Shown: positions 1-10,287, counted from the stretch's first letter. The stretch is DNA of 50,261 nt from Mammaliicoccus sciuri (GCF_002901825.1 NZ_PPQD01000010.1:1-50261); one strand, 5' to 3'. The notes: a model not told the origin generated them from the letters alone. Numbers and translations: made by a program.

Positions 1-2052
1 TTCTTCTGTGCCGTCTACTGGTAAGTTTGGATCGAACTCATCTTTGTGTCCTTGTGGTACTGCTTCAGGTGCAAAGTGTACAATCTCGTCTACTGGATTT
101 TTTGTAACTTTTGTTGTTGGTTCACCGCGTTCAACTACATCTCCTGTATCTGGGTCAACTTTAGTTGGTGTAGTTGTTGTTGATTCTCCATCTTCACCTT
201 TTTGTACGATAACATCAGGTGTTCCTGGTTCTAATGTTGGATCAAATTCACGAATAGTTTTATGAGGAATTGGTTCTTTCGATACTTCCACATCATCAAT
301 TAAATCAGCTTGAGGTGTCGTAATTGTTACACCTTCAAGATTTGTTCTCATCATTCCTACAGAATATCTATCTTGCATATGACTAGAAGTAATTAAGAAA
401 TTATACTTTTGAGTTTTATCAATACCTAATTGTGATGTAGTAGCTTGCCAAGTCTTACCTGCATACGTAGCAGTTAATGTACTTGTTGCTGCATCGTAAT
501 TTAATACTACATCATTTAATCTTTGACCATGGTATTTTCCATCATTATGATTCGTTGTATTATCTGCATATTGAATTTTGTTCACTGGCTTGTCTTTAGA
601 ATTGAGCGCATTTGATCCTACTTGCTTTGTTAATCCACTTGCATCATTTTTTACAAATGTACCGTAACCAATTTTGACTCCACCAATTTGACTTAGATTA
701 TTTTTCTTATCTGCATCGATTTCATCGGCTTTACCATTAACATTATTGTATGACGTATCAATCTTAAACCCAGATGCATTTGCCATACCTTTATCTCTTA
801 AAATACCACCTTGGTTTAAAAAGTCTTGGCCATTTCCTTGAGTAAAGATGAAGCCCCAACCATCTGCTCCTGTTGTATTACCTTGGTTGTTGTTCGCTAC
901 TGGAACAGTAATTGTAAAGTCTTTGTTGAAATTTATTTTATCTTTATATTCTAATGCACCTTTAGTTCCTGTATTCGGTTTATTAACAGGATTTATCGCT
1001 GTTAAAACTCCCTCTCCCGGAAACTCTTCTGGATATTCTCTGTGGACGATATCCCCGTATTCATTAAAATTACCAGTTCCTTTTTTAGTAACTGAGTTTT
1101 GTGCAGCTGCTCTTAATGCTGTTGCTGAATTATTAACATTTGTTGTTCTAGCATTGCTGCTTACTGAACGGAATGTTGCTCTTGGTTGTGCGTTTTCTTT
1201 GTTAGCTGTTTCTTTAAGTGCTTCGCTTAATGCTATATTTTTAATTTCTTTATTAGATAAATTTGAAATATCTTTTGGTAATACTTTTTCAATTTCAGCT
1301 TTTTCTTCTTCTGTAACATCAGATTTATTATATAAATCTTTAGCAACTGTATCTACAACTTGAGTTCTCTCATTTTCTGCTGGTTGAGCATTTGAATTGC
1401 CCTTAGCATTTGTGTCTTCAACTGCTGGTGCTTCTTCTGTGGCTGCTTTATTTGTTTCTTCAGCTTTTGGCACTTCTTCTATTGCTGCTTTGTCTGTTTC
1501 TTCAGCTTTTGGCGCTTCTTCTATTGCTGCTTTGTCTGTTTCTTCAGCTTTTGGCGCTTCTTCTGTTTCTGCTTTGTCTGTTTCTTCAGCTGTTGGCGCT
1601 TCTTCTGTTGCTACTTTGTTTGCTTCTTCAGATGTTACTGCTTCTTCTGTTACTGCTTTGTTTGTTTCTTCAGTTGTTGGCGCTTCTTCTGTTGCTACTT
1701 TGTTTGTTTCTTCAGTTGATGGTACTTCTTCTGTTTGTTCTTCTTTAGCGACATCTTGTTCATTAGTTGCAATTTCTTCTGTGCTCTCTTGATCTACATT
1801 TTGTTTTTCTGTTGATGTTTGTTTTTCTATAGTCTCTTCAGATTGTCCATCATCATTTAAATTATTTGACTGTGATTGTACAGAATTATTTTGTTGTTCA
1901 TCCGCTTTTGCTTCTTCACCTATCCCGAAAAGTAAAGTAGCTCCCACTAAAATAGAAGCAGTTCCTACAGTAAATTTTCTAATAGAATACTTATTAAGCC
2001 TATTAGGGATAAAATCTAATTTTCCCTTACTTGCTTTCGGCTTTTTCTTCAT
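1..2052 (-). CDS. Aap/SasG-like LPXTG-family surface adhesin, 5' part (partial at window edge)
   Basis: An open frame of 684 codons runs off the left edge. The ATG at 2052 follows an AGGAGG site 8 bases upstream. The N-terminus is a YSIRK-type signal peptide ([16 protein letters not shown], about residues 21-36) ending near AKADE. It is followed by an acidic Glu/Thr/Lys/Ala stretch with seven 14-residue repeats (about residues 110-207). A probable bacterial L-type lectin domain comes next, about residues 310-550 (contains [11 protein letters not shown] and [11 protein letters not shown]). After it starts a first G5-type module ([22 protein letters not shown]), with a second one beginning at the edge. 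This order matches Aap, SasG and Pls, cell-wall-anchored proteins for attachment and zinc-dependent intercellular adhesion. The remaining G5/E repeats and the LPXTG anchor would lie outside the window. Family is well supported; ligand is unknown. Confidence 0.9.
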   Translation of the reverse strand, partial: MKKKPKASKGKLDFIPNRLNKYSIRKFTVGTASILVGATLLFGIGEEAKADEQQNNSVQSQSNNLNDDGQSEETIEKQTSTEKQNVDQESTEEIATNEQDVAKEEQTEEVPSTEETNKVATEEAPTTEETNKAVTEEAVTSEEANKVATEEAPTAEETDKAETEEAPKAEETDKAAIEEAPKAEETDKAAIEEVPKAEETNKAATEEAPAVEDTNAKGNSNAQPAENERTQVVDTVAKDLYNKSDVTEEEKAEIEKVLPKDISNLSNKEIKNIALSEALKETANKENAQPRATFRSVSSNARTTNVNNSATALRAAAQNSVTKKGTGNFNEYGDIVHREYPEEFPGEGVLTAINPVNKPNTGTKGALEYKDKINFNKDFTITVPVANNNQGNTTGADGWGFIFTQGNGQDFLNQGGILRDKGMANASGFKIDTSYNNVNGKADEIDADKKNNLSQIGGVKIGYGTFVKNDASGLTKQVGSNALNSKDKPVNKIQYADNTTNHNDGKYHGQRLNDVVLNYDAATSTLTATYAGKTWQATTSQLGIDKTQKYNFLITSSHMQDRYSVGMMRTNLEGVTITTPQADLIDDVEVSKEPIPHKTIREFDPTLEPGTPDVIVQKGEDGESTTTTPTKVDPDTGDVVERGEPTTKVTKNPVDEIVHFAPEAVPQGHKDEFDPNLPVDGTEE
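1432..1725 (-). repeat. Seven in-frame 42-bp tandem repeats in the adhesin A region
   Basis: Seven contiguous 42-base units encode 14-residue repeats of the form xPxxEETxKxxxEE (for example [14 protein letters not shown], present twice unchanged). The two identical units at the protein level suggest recent slippage or unequal crossing-over. The repeat number is likely variable between strains and would change the length of the stalk before the lectin domain. Confidence 0.85.
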
Positions 2053-2123
2053 TCTACATTCCTCCTATGCTATATCATTTTCTATTGATAAGTTTTTTAT
2101 TTTTAGAGCACTTATCAAGTGTA

Positions 2124-2152
2124 ATTATACTTTTTGAATTTAAATAAAACAA
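2124..2152 (-). promoter_or_regulatory. Likely promoter of the adhesin gene
   Basis: Read on the minus strand there is a TTGTTT -35 box (2147-2152), a 17-base spacer and a perfect TATAAT -10 box (2124-2129), about 70 bases before the adhesin start codon. The AT-rich region upstream also holds the palindrome ACAACGTTGT at 2198-2207, which could be a regulator site. Confidence 0.6.
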
Positions 2153-2277
2153 TATTTAAATTCAAAAGAAAATATCAATAAATATATTTTGTATTGTACA
2201 ACGTTGTTTAATACAACATATATTTTTCTTATAAATTTAAGTAAGAACATATTTACAAAATTTCCTGTTTACAACAT

Positions 2278-2314
2278 AAAAAAATCTCTTGTCATTTAAT
2301 ATAACAAGAGATTA
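2278..2314 (-). terminator. Rho-independent terminator after the 6-phospho-beta-glucosidase gene
   Basis: Perfect 10-base arms AATCTCTTGT/ACAAGAGATT are followed on the minus strand by a run of T residues. It lies just downstream of the glucosidase stop codon. Confidence 0.8.
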
Positions 2315-2332
2315 ATTCATTAAACTATTTTA

Positions 2333-3775
<1,443 letters not shown>

Positions 3776-3808
3776 TTAAATACCTCCGCATATTTTGTAT
3801 ACACTTAC

Positions 3809-3837
3809 ATTATAATTATACCGGTACAATTTGTAAA
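3809..3837 (-). promoter_or_regulatory. Promoter of the 6-phospho-beta-glucosidase gene with an operator in its spacer
   Basis: On the minus strand the boxes are TTTACA (3832-3837), 17 bases, TATAAT (3809-3814). The spacer contains the imperfect palindrome TTATACCGGTACAA (3816-3829). A dyad between the -35 and -10 boxes is the classic position for a repressor, and the neighbouring UTRA-type GntR regulator is the obvious candidate to bind it. Confidence 0.7.
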
Positions 3838-3876
3838 GATAGGTATAGATTTAGTTGGTGTTATTAATTTAACAAG

Positions 3877-3885
3877 TGCTATAAT
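3877..3885 (+). promoter_or_regulatory. Extended -10 promoter of the GntR regulator gene
   Basis: TGCTATAAT is an extended -10 element. It overlaps the first in-frame ATG at 3886, which argues that translation begins at the downstream ATG at 3919 rather than at 3886. Confidence 0.6.
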
Positions 3886-3918
3886 ATGGGTAATATCTAT
3901 CATAAAGTGGGGATTAAT

Positions 3919-4620
3919 ATGCTTAAGTATGAGCTTATTGCTGAACGTATTGAGTCGCTTATCAATAATGGGCATTATGAAGCTGGAGATAAATTACCGA
4001 GTGTTGAAGTTTTAAGAAGTGAATTTAACGTGAGCAAGAGTACGATTATCAATGCTCTCAAAAATCTAGAAAAAACAGGTTTAATCTATCAAGCTAGAGG
4101 CAGTGGCATCTATGTAAGAAATCCGAAAAGAGATGGATTTGTTAACTTATTTACTGCTGATGGATTTTCAGATGAATTTAAAGGGCACGATGTAACGAGT
4201 AAAATCTTAAAAGTCGCGGAAATTCAACCTGAAGATGATATTAAACAACAATTAAAGTTAAAAGACAATGATACTGTTTATCTTGTAGATCGCGTTAGAT
4301 ATCTTGATGGAGAGGTATTCTGTATTGAAACTTCTTATTTTAGTAAGAATGTTGTCTTATACATGAATGAAGAAATTGCCAATGGTTCGATCTTTCATTA
4401 CATTGAAAATAACTTAAAAGTCAAAGTAGGATTCACTGATATATATTTCAATATTGGTAAATTAAATAAAGAAGATGCGACACACTTAGAACTAAATGAA
4501 GGTGATCCTTCGTTAGAATATGAACAAATATTCTACACTAGCACAGGTATTCCTTTCGACTACTCTAAAATCATATTCCATTATGAAAATTCTAGATTCT
4601 ATATACCTTCAATTAAATAA
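3919..4620 (+). CDS. GntR-family transcriptional regulator with UTRA domain
   Basis: About 233 residues from the ATG at 3919, which has a GTGGGG ribosome site; the upstream in-frame ATG at 3886 overlaps the promoter. The N-terminal winged helix (MLKYELIAERIESLINNGHY, then KLPSVEVLRSEFNVSKSTI) is typical GntR. The C-terminal part, from about residue 85 (KILKVAEIQPEDDI) to the end (YEQIFYTSTGIPFDYSKIIFHYENSRF), is a UTRA sugar-phosphate-sensing domain. Family members repress sugar-uptake genes until a phosphorylated sugar binds. It is divergent from the GH1 gene and shares the intergenic operator with it, so it is inferred to be the local repressor. It may be BglR-like; TreR is another close relative. 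Confidence 0.9.
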   Translation: MLKYELIAERIESLINNGHYEAGDKLPSVEVLRSEFNVSKSTIINALKNLEKTGLIYQARGSGIYVRNPKRDGFVNLFTADGFSDEFKGHDVTSKILKVAEIQPEDDIKQQLKLKDNDTVYLVDRVRYLDGEVFCIETSYFSKNVVLYMNEEIANGSIFHYIENNLKVKVGFTDIYFNIGKLNKEDATHLELNEGDPSLEYEQIFYTSTGIPFDYSKIIFHYENSRFYIPSIK

Positions 4621-4623
4621 TAG

Positions 4624-4664
4624 AACGGGACAGTCATCATGTACGATGGCTGTCCCGGTTTTTT
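4624..4664 (+). terminator. Terminator between the GntR gene and the convergent phosphatase gene
   Basis: Near-complementary arms (AACGGGACAGTCATC / GATGGCTGTCCCGGTT) are followed by a run of six T residues on the plus strand. The T run touches the stop codon of the convergent minus-strand gene, so the stem could serve both. Confidence 0.85.
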
Positions 4665-5253
4665 ATGCCATTTCTGTCGGATTAATGGCTTGTACAAATT
4701 TAAATGTATTGTCTTCAAATTCAAATTCTAGTATGCAACAATTGGAGAATTTCACTTCTTTAACTTTTTCAAATGGTAACCATAATTGTAAAAACATATA
4801 TAATGCTCCCCCATGACTTACTGCTAAAATTGTATTGGCTTCGTCTATATTCATAATTTCTGTTAATGTTTCATTCATCCTACTTTGCAGTTCTTCACTA
4901 GACTCACCGCCATAATCAACAAAGAAGTCTCCATAAGAAGTTTCACCCGGCTTATGTGGTGGATTTAATGTCTCACTTTCAGCTTCATAAAGCCCAAAGT
5001 TCCATTCTTTCAATCCTTTTAATCTTATATATGGCCTTTCTGGACATATAATTTCAAGCGTATCACTCGCGCGTTCTTGTGTAGATGAGTATAACGATTC
5101 AAATGTAATATTCGATTCATCGAAATATTTTTTTGCCATACGTGCTTGTTCAATTCCTAATTGTGTTAAAGGTGAATCAGATGCACCTTGAATTTTTTTC
5201 TTCTCATTAAATAATGTTTGTCCATGTCTCATTAAGTATAATTTCTTACTCAA
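4663..5253 (-). CDS. Histidine phosphatase family protein (phosphoglycerate-mutase-like)
   Basis: 196 residues. The N-terminal LYLMRHGQTLFN carries the RHG phosphohistidine motif, and AVSHGG near residue 164 supplies the second catalytic histidine. This is the cofactor-dependent mutase/phosphatase superfamily. Length and sequence look like a small-molecule phosphatase rather than glycolytic GpmA; the substrate is unknown. The best start is TTG at 5253: upstream ATGs are in another frame and close after five codons. The ribosome site GAGGGA precedes them. It stands alone, convergent with the GntR gene. Confidence 0.85.
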   Translation of the reverse strand: MSKKLYLMRHGQTLFNEKKKIQGASDSPLTQLGIEQARMAKKYFDESNITFESLYSSTQERASDTLEIICPERPYIRLKGLKEWNFGLYEAESETLNPPHKPGETSYGDFFVDYGGESSEELQSRMNETLTEIMNIDEANTILAVSHGGALYMFLQLWLPFEKVKEVKFSNCCILEFEFEDNTFKFVQAINPTEMA

Positions 5254-5352
5254 AAACCATCATCCCTCTTATCAAATTATCTTTCATTACATTTATCCTA
5301 CCATTATTAAAACTTAAGTGTAAAATAACATTTATTTTCATGAGCATTCCTA

Positions 5353-5380
5353 TTGCTTTGCTTAAAAATTTAAGTATAAT
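5353..5380 (+). promoter_or_regulatory. Likely promoter of the azoreductase gene
   Basis: TTGCTT (5353-5358), a 16-base spacer and a perfect TATAAT (5375-5380) lie 45 bases before the start codon. Confidence 0.55.
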
Positions 5381-5424
5381 AATTATAGTTAGTTTAATTT
5401 TTATCACAGAGGAGAAATATTATT

Positions 5425-6060
5425 ATGTCACAAGTATTATTTATTACAGCTCATCCACATGATGAAACTGTTTCTTTTTCAATGGCAACAGCTAAATCAT
5501 TTATCGAAAGTTATAAAGCTTCAAACCCAAATGATGAAGTCGTTCATATCGATTTATACAATTCATACATTCCACAAATTGATGCAGATGTATTTGCTGG
5601 TTGGGGTAAATTACAATCAGGACAAGGCTTCGAAGAACTTTCAGAAGGCGAACAAGGTAAAGTACGTCGCTTAAACGAATTAAGTGATCAATTTGTTAAT
5701 GCAGACAAATATGTATTCGTTACACCATTCTGGAACTTCTCATTCCCACCAGTTATGAAAGCTTACTTAGATTCAGTATCAGTAGCTGGCAAAACATTCA
5801 AATACACAGCTGAAGGTCCAGTTGGTTTATTACCAGATAAAAAAGCATTACACATTCAAGCACGTGGTGGATACTATAGTGAAGGTCCAGCAGCTGACTT
5901 AGAAATGGGTCACCGTTACATCGGACAAATGATGAACTTCTACGGAATTACTGACTTTGACGGTTTAATTGTTGAAGGCCATAATGCTAACCCAGAAAAA
6001 GCAGAAGAAATCAAAGCAGACGCAATCGAACGCGCAAAAGCATTAGGACAAACATTCTAA
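5425..6060 (+). CDS. azoR: FMN-dependent NADH-azoreductase
   Basis: 211 residues with a flavodoxin-like fold. Features seen are the N-terminal strand LFITAHPH, the [21 protein letters not shown] segment (about residues 98-118) that contacts FMN, and [12 protein letters not shown] (about 148-159), all typical of the AzoR/AcpD family. These cytosolic enzymes reduce azo dyes and quinones with NADH and are thought to protect against thiol and quinone stress. GAGGAG precedes the ATG. It is a single-gene unit with its own promoter and terminator. A nitroreductase-like or quinone reductase role is equally possible in vivo. Confidence 0.88.
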   Translation: MSQVLFITAHPHDETVSFSMATAKSFIESYKASNPNDEVVHIDLYNSYIPQIDADVFAGWGKLQSGQGFEELSEGEQGKVRRLNELSDQFVNADKYVFVTPFWNFSFPPVMKAYLDSVSVAGKTFKYTAEGPVGLLPDKKALHIQARGGYYSEGPAADLEMGHRYIGQMMNFYGITDFDGLIVEGHNANPEKAEEIKADAIERAKALGQTF

Positions 6061-6080
6061 TTTAATATTGTAATATTGAA

Positions 6081-6111
6081 CCTGAGTCATCATGCGATGA
6101 CTCAGGTTTTC
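6081..6111 (+). terminator. Terminator of the azoreductase gene
   Basis: Perfect 11-base arms CCTGAGTCATC/GATGACTCAGG with a short loop, followed by TTTT on the plus strand. Confidence 0.88.
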
Positions 6112-6113
6112 AT

Positions 6114-6165
6114 TTATCGACCTGGTAATCCTTTTTTCGGGTCGATAAATTTTTTTATCGGTCCG
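6114..6165. repeat. Intergenic hairpin repeat, class A (first copy)
   Basis: Contains TTTATCGACC ... GGGTCGATAAA followed by a T run and TATCGGTCC. The GGTCG-(AT-rich loop)-CGGTCC stem is the same element found several times at 8298-8457 and 15028-15150. Confidence 0.65.
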
Positions 6166-6215
6166 TATTCCAACCTCATCACCCTATTCAATCTCTTTTA
6201 CACTTGTCTTTTTGA

Positions 6216-6244
6216 TTGTTCTTGAAAACGATTACAACTATAAT
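6216..6244 (+). promoter_or_regulatory. Promoter of the lactonase-ADH operon with overlapping cre site
   Basis: TTGTTC (6216-6221), 17 bases, TATAAT (6239-6244). The spacer is filled by TTGAAAACGATTACA (6222-6236), which fits the CcpA consensus WTGNAANCGNWNNCW at every defined position. A cre site between the promoter boxes predicts carbon catabolite repression of both downstream genes. Confidence 0.8.
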
Positions 6245-6277
6245 GTAATTATACACTAAAGATTGAGGTGATGATTT

Positions 6278-7126
6278 ATGGTAAATGTAAATAATCAAGG
6301 AATAAAGCTTTATGTGCTCGATAATGGTCGTATGAGAATGGACAAGAATCTAATGATTGCTGGGTCTAATCAAGCTACTTTGGATAATCCTAATGCACCT
6401 AATGAAATGTTTGAATTCCCTATTTACACCGTATTTATTGATCATCCTGAAGCAAAGATTTTGTTCGACACAGCTTGTAATCCTAACTCTATGGGGGAAA
6501 ACGGTAGATGGATTAACCAAACTCAAAAAGCATTCCCGTATACTGCTGATGAATCTTGCTACTTACCTAATAGACTTGAACAAATTAATGTCGATCCAAG
6601 CGAAGTTGATTATGTCGTAGCTTCTCACCTTCATTTAGATCATGCGGGTTGTCTTGAATATTTTACAAACGCAACTGTAATTGTGCACGATGATGAACTT
6701 AATGGAACGATGCAGACTTATGCGCGTAACCAAAAAGCTGGTGCTTATATTTGGGCGGATATTGATGCTTGGATTAAAAATGATTTAACATGGAAAACGA
6801 TTAAACCTTATGAAGATAATTTAGAAATTGTTAAAGGAGTTAAAGTACTGAATTTTGGTAGTGGTCATGCATGGGGCATGATTGGATTAGAAGTAGAAAC
6901 TCAGGAACTCGGAACACTGATATTGGCTTCAGATGCTATTTACACAGCTGAAAGTATGGGAGACATTTTAAAGCCACCTGGTATTTTATATGATTCTATT
7001 GGTTGGGCAAGATCTGTTGAAAAGATTAAAAAACTCGCTAAAGAGAAAAATGCACAAATTTGGTTCGGCCATGATGGCAATCAATTTGAAGGCTTTAGAA
7101 AATCAACAGATGGATATTACGAATAA
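6278..7126 (+). CDS. N-acyl homoserine lactonase family metallo-beta-lactamase-fold hydrolase
   Basis: 282 residues. The dinuclear zinc motif HLHLDH (His117, His119, Asp121, His122) is intact, with further ligands in GSGHAWGMIGL (about residue 197) and ASDAIY (about 217). The N-terminal half resembles AhlD/AiiA-type lactonases, which open the lactone ring of acyl-homoserine-lactone signals. The family name does not prove that substrate; other lactones or esters are possible. It is the first gene of an operon with a zinc alcohol dehydrogenase 27 bases downstream, under a cre-containing promoter. This suggests catabolism of a lactone-alcohol compound rather than a purely anti-signalling role. 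Start ATG follows a GAGGTGATG-type site. Confidence 0.82.
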   Translation: MVNVNNQGIKLYVLDNGRMRMDKNLMIAGSNQATLDNPNAPNEMFEFPIYTVFIDHPEAKILFDTACNPNSMGENGRWINQTQKAFPYTADESCYLPNRLEQINVDPSEVDYVVASHLHLDHAGCLEYFTNATVIVHDDELNGTMQTYARNQKAGAYIWADIDAWIKNDLTWKTIKPYEDNLEIVKGVKVLNFGSGHAWGMIGLEVETQELGTLILASDAIYTAESMGDILKPPGILYDSIGWARSVEKIKKLAKEKNAQIWFGHDGNQFEGFRKSTDGYYE

Positions 7127-7152
7127 TGTTAATCATATAGGAGTGAAAGCTA

Positions 7153-8283
7153 ATGAAGACACGAGCAGCGGTATTGCACGAAATGGGTTTACCTAGTCCA
7201 TACTCAGAAAGTAAACCATTAAAAATTGAAACACTTGAATTAAATAAACCGAATCAAAATGAAGTGCTCATTAAAATTGGAGCGGCAGGTTTATGTCATT
7301 CAGATTTATCTGTTATTAATGGAAGTAGACCACGCCCTACTCCTATGGCACTTGGACATGAAGCGGCAGGAGAAATCATTGAAATTGGAGACAACGTAAC
7401 AAACTTTGAAGTTGGTGATCATGTTGTCTGTACATTTATTCCAAACTGCGGTCATTGTCTACCATGTAGTGAAGGTAGACCTGCACTATGTGAGAATGGC
7501 GCCGCTTCTAATGAGCAAGGAGAACTACTTGATGGTGGCATAAGACTACATAATGATGAAGATAATATGCATCATCACTTAGGCGTTTCTGGCTTTGCAG
7601 ATTATGCTGTTGTTTCGCAACACTCTATCGTTAAAGTTGATAAAGACATTCCTTTTGAAAAAGTAGCCATATTTGGATGTGCTGTTATTACAGGTATAGG
7701 TGCAGTTATTAATACAGCACAAGTAAAACCTGGCAGCTCAGTTGCAGTTGTTGGATTAGGCGGTATCGGTTTGAATGCAATTTTAGGCGCTAAATTAGCT
7801 GGAGCAGGAGAAATCATTGCATTAGATATTAATCCAGGCAAATTTGAATTAGCTAAAAAACTCGGTGCAACTGCAACTTTTAATTCAGGAGACGATGATG
7901 TTGTTGAACAAGTTAAAGAATATGTAAAAGGCGGCGTTGAATATGCATTTGAAACTGCCGGTGTAGTGCCAGCAATGGAGGTTGCTTACAAAATCACTAA
8001 ACGTGGTGGATCAACAGTAACAACAGGATTACCAGACCCTAAACATGAATTTTCATTTCCACAAGTTACTTTAGCAGCAGAAGAAAGAACCATTAAAGGT
8101 TCATATGTAGGTAGCTGTGTACCAATGAGAGATATCCCAAGATTTATCGCGCTTTATAAACAAGGTCGCTTAGATATTGATTCATTACTAACAGACACGT
8201 TGCCTCTAGATGAAATTAATGAAGGATTCGACCGACTAGCAAAAGGAGACGCCGCAAGATTAGTAGTCAAAATGAATAATTGA
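7153..8283 (+). CDS. Zinc-dependent alcohol dehydrogenase
   Basis: 376 residues, medium-chain dehydrogenase/reductase family. Catalytic zinc ligands Cys48 (GLCHSD) and His69-Glu70 (GHEAAGE) are present. The structural zinc is held by Cys99, Cys102, Cys105 and Cys113 in CGHCLPCSEGRPALC. The NAD-binding Rossmann motif GLGGIG lies near residue 198. It resembles the benzyl/aryl-alcohol and class III branch; substrate not determinable. AGGAG precedes the ATG, and it is the second gene after the lactonase. Together they could oxidise the alcohol released by lactone opening (inference). Confidence 0.88.
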   Translation: MKTRAAVLHEMGLPSPYSESKPLKIETLELNKPNQNEVLIKIGAAGLCHSDLSVINGSRPRPTPMALGHEAAGEIIEIGDNVTNFEVGDHVVCTFIPNCGHCLPCSEGRPALCENGAASNEQGELLDGGIRLHNDEDNMHHHLGVSGFADYAVVSQHSIVKVDKDIPFEKVAIFGCAVITGIGAVINTAQVKPGSSVAVVGLGGIGLNAILGAKLAGAGEIIALDINPGKFELAKKLGATATFNSGDDDVVEQVKEYVKGGVEYAFETAGVVPAMEVAYKITKRGGSTVTTGLPDPKHEFSFPQVTLAAEERTIKGSYVGSCVPMRDIPRFIALYKQGRLDIDSLLTDTLPLDEINEGFDRLAKGDAARLVVKMNN

Positions 8284-8297
8284 TAACTGAGATACAA

Positions 8298-8457
8298 AAT
8301 ATGGACCGATAATTTTTCGTATCGGTCCATATTTATCGTTTCTGGACCGGTATTTATTTTTATCGGTCCAGAAACTCTATTTTCGGGTCGCTATTTTTAT
8401 TTATCGGCCTGAAAATCTTATTTTCGGGTCGCTATTTTTATTTATCGGCCTGAAAAT
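8298..8457. repeat. Tandem intergenic hairpin repeats, class A (four copies)
   Basis: Four successive stem-loops follow the ADH stop: 8298-8334 (arms ATATGGACCGATA / TATCGGTCCATAT), about 8338-8375 (GGACCG / CGGTCC), and two direct copies of a 40-base unit GGGTCG-(CTATTTTTATTTAT)-CGGCCT at 8381-8417 and 8421-8457. The first probably acts as the operon terminator. All share a GC stem and an AT-only loop of about 14 bases. The rest of the gap to 8598 shows only AT-rich sequence and the kynU promoter region. Confidence 0.75.
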
Positions 8458-8598
8458 CCCAATCCCAACCTCACACTTCCTGCCCACACCTCTCTCCTAC
8501 ATCCACCCATCACATATATCATTATCTTTGTGACTTTTACATGGAAAGTATACAATTATATTTAAAGAATGATTCATTATTTATAAGGGGATGAACAA

Positions 8599-9882
8599 AT
8601 GGATACTTCATTTAATACAACAAAAGAATTTGCCGAAGCTTTGGATAAAGCGGATGTGTTATATCATGTTCGTGATCGATTTTATATACAACCTAACGAA
8701 ATTTACATGGATGGGAATTCTTTAGGTCTTGCTTCTAAAGATGCTGAGGCATCATTACTCAATGCGTTAGAAGATTGGAAAAAAGAAGGTATCAAAATTT
8801 GGAATATTGAAGACAGCAAATACTATCATTATTCTAAGCACATTGCTTCAAACATGGCGCCATTAATTGGTGCCAGTCCTGAAGAGGTAGTTGTCGTTGG
8901 TAGTACGACATCCAATATACATCAAGCTATCAGTACTTTTTACGAACCAACTAAAGATAAATACAAAATATTAGTTGATGACTTAAACTTCCCTACTGAT
9001 CGTTATGCAGTAGATAGTCAAGTGCGCCTAAAAGGATTAGATCCAGACGACGCAGTTAAAGTTGTTAAAAGTTCAGATGGTGTATTCATTGATGAAGATG
9101 CCATTATTGAAGCAATGACGGATGATGTTGCACTTATTCTATTGCCTACTGTACTCTATCGAAGTGCCCAAGTATTAGACATGGCAAAAATTACAATGGC
9201 TGCAAAGGAACGTCAAATCATCATTGGATGGGACTTATGTCATGCAATCGGCGCGATTGAAATGGACTTAACTCAAATTGATGCAGATTTTGCTGTATGG
9301 TGTACATATAAATATTTATCAGGCGGACCTGGTTCAACTGCCGGATTATATATCAATAAGAAACACTTTAATCGCAGTCCTGGTACTGCCGGTTGGTTTG
9401 GGAATAAAGACGAAACACAATTCCAACTTAATCATACATTTGAACATCAACGAGATGCTTCAGGGTGGCAAGTTGGAACCCCAAATATTCTATCTATGGC
9501 ACCGTTAGAAGGTGTACTTAACATTTTTAACGAAGTTGGCATGCATGCTATTAGAACAAAATCACTTCATATTACGTCATACTTAATGTATTTAATTGAT
9601 GAAAAGTTAACCGACTATGGTTATTCAATTGGGAACTTACGTGATGATTTTAAACGAGGTGGACATATTTGTTTAGTGCATGATGAAGCATATAGAATCA
9701 GTTTAGCGTTAAAAGATAAAGGCGTCATTCCTGATTTCAGAGAGCCAAATGTTATTCGATTAGCACCTATTGCTTTATATACATCTTATGAAGAAGTATA
9801 TAAAGTCGTTGAGATTTTAGAAGAAATTGCACAAGATCATTTATACGAACAATATAGTACTAAACGTGGCCTGGTCGTATAA
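8599..9882 (+). CDS. kynU: Kynureninase
   Basis: 427 residues, PLP-dependent aminotransferase fold. The N-terminal MDGNSLG, GWDLCHAIGA (Asp212) and the PLP-lysine motif TYKYLSGGPG (Lys238) are all intact. It cleaves L-kynurenine to anthranilate and alanine, or 3-hydroxykynurenine to 3-hydroxyanthranilate. KynA and KynB, which supply kynurenine, are encoded about 5 kb away on the other strand, so the three-step route tryptophan to anthranilate is complete in this window. AGGGGA lies before the ATG. A GtrA-family gene follows after 27 bases and is probably cotranscribed. Confidence 0.95.
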   Translation: MDTSFNTTKEFAEALDKADVLYHVRDRFYIQPNEIYMDGNSLGLASKDAEASLLNALEDWKKEGIKIWNIEDSKYYHYSKHIASNMAPLIGASPEEVVVVGSTTSNIHQAISTFYEPTKDKYKILVDDLNFPTDRYAVDSQVRLKGLDPDDAVKVVKSSDGVFIDEDAIIEAMTDDVALILLPTVLYRSAQVLDMAKITMAAKERQIIIGWDLCHAIGAIEMDLTQIDADFAVWCTYKYLSGGPGSTAGLYINKKHFNRSPGTAGWFGNKDETQFQLNHTFEHQRDASGWQVGTPNILSMAPLEGVLNIFNEVGMHAIRTKSLHITSYLMYLIDEKLTDYGYSIGNLRDDFKRGGHICLVHDEAYRISLALKDKGVIPDFREPNVIRLAPIALYTSYEEVYKVVEILEEIAQDHLYEQYSTKRGLVV

Positions 9883-9909
9883 TAAATCGCGTACTTAAGG
9901 AGTAACTAT

Positions 9910-10287
9910 ATGTTCAAGAAATACGGTGAAATGATTCGATTTATACTTGTAGGTGGCATCAATACAATTAATTATTATTGGATATATTTATTATTATTAA
10001 AAGTGCTCGACATTCAATATTTAGTGAGTCATATATTGAGTTTCATAATAAGCTTTATCATTTCATTTTATTTGAATTGTTATTTTGTTTATCATGTTCA
10101 ACCTACCGTGAAAAAATTCATTCAATTTCCTATTACACAAGTTGTAAATATGGGATTACAAACATTATTATTATTTGTGTTTGTACAATTACTTCATGTA
10201 AACGAAACTTTTGCACCATTTATCGGATTAATTTTTACAATTCCTATAACGTTTATATTATCTAGATGGATATTAGTAGATAAATAA
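9910..10287 (+). CDS. GtrA-family small membrane protein
   Basis: 125 residues with four predicted membrane helices (around 11-31, 38-58, 75-95, 99-119). FILVGGINTINYYWIYLLLL and the conserved asparagine-rich first helix are typical of GtrA-like proteins. The family is proposed to flip lipid-linked sugars or to support cell-surface polysaccharide or teichoic acid modification. It sits 27 bases after kynU with AAGGAG before the ATG and shares its terminator. The link to kynurenine metabolism is unexplained and may be only positional. Confidence 0.82.
   Translation: MFKKYGEMIRFILVGGINTINYYWIYLLLLKVLDIQYLVSHILSFIISFIISFYLNCYFVYHVQPTVKKFIQFPITQVVNMGLQTLLLFVFVQLLHVNETFAPFIGLIFTIPITFILSRWILVDK

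Noticed and set aside
1397-1792. Plus-strand Ser/Ala/Val-rich and Leu-rich open frames
   Set aside because: They are antisense shadows of the adhesin's 42-base repeats, with no ribosome site and low-complexity composition.
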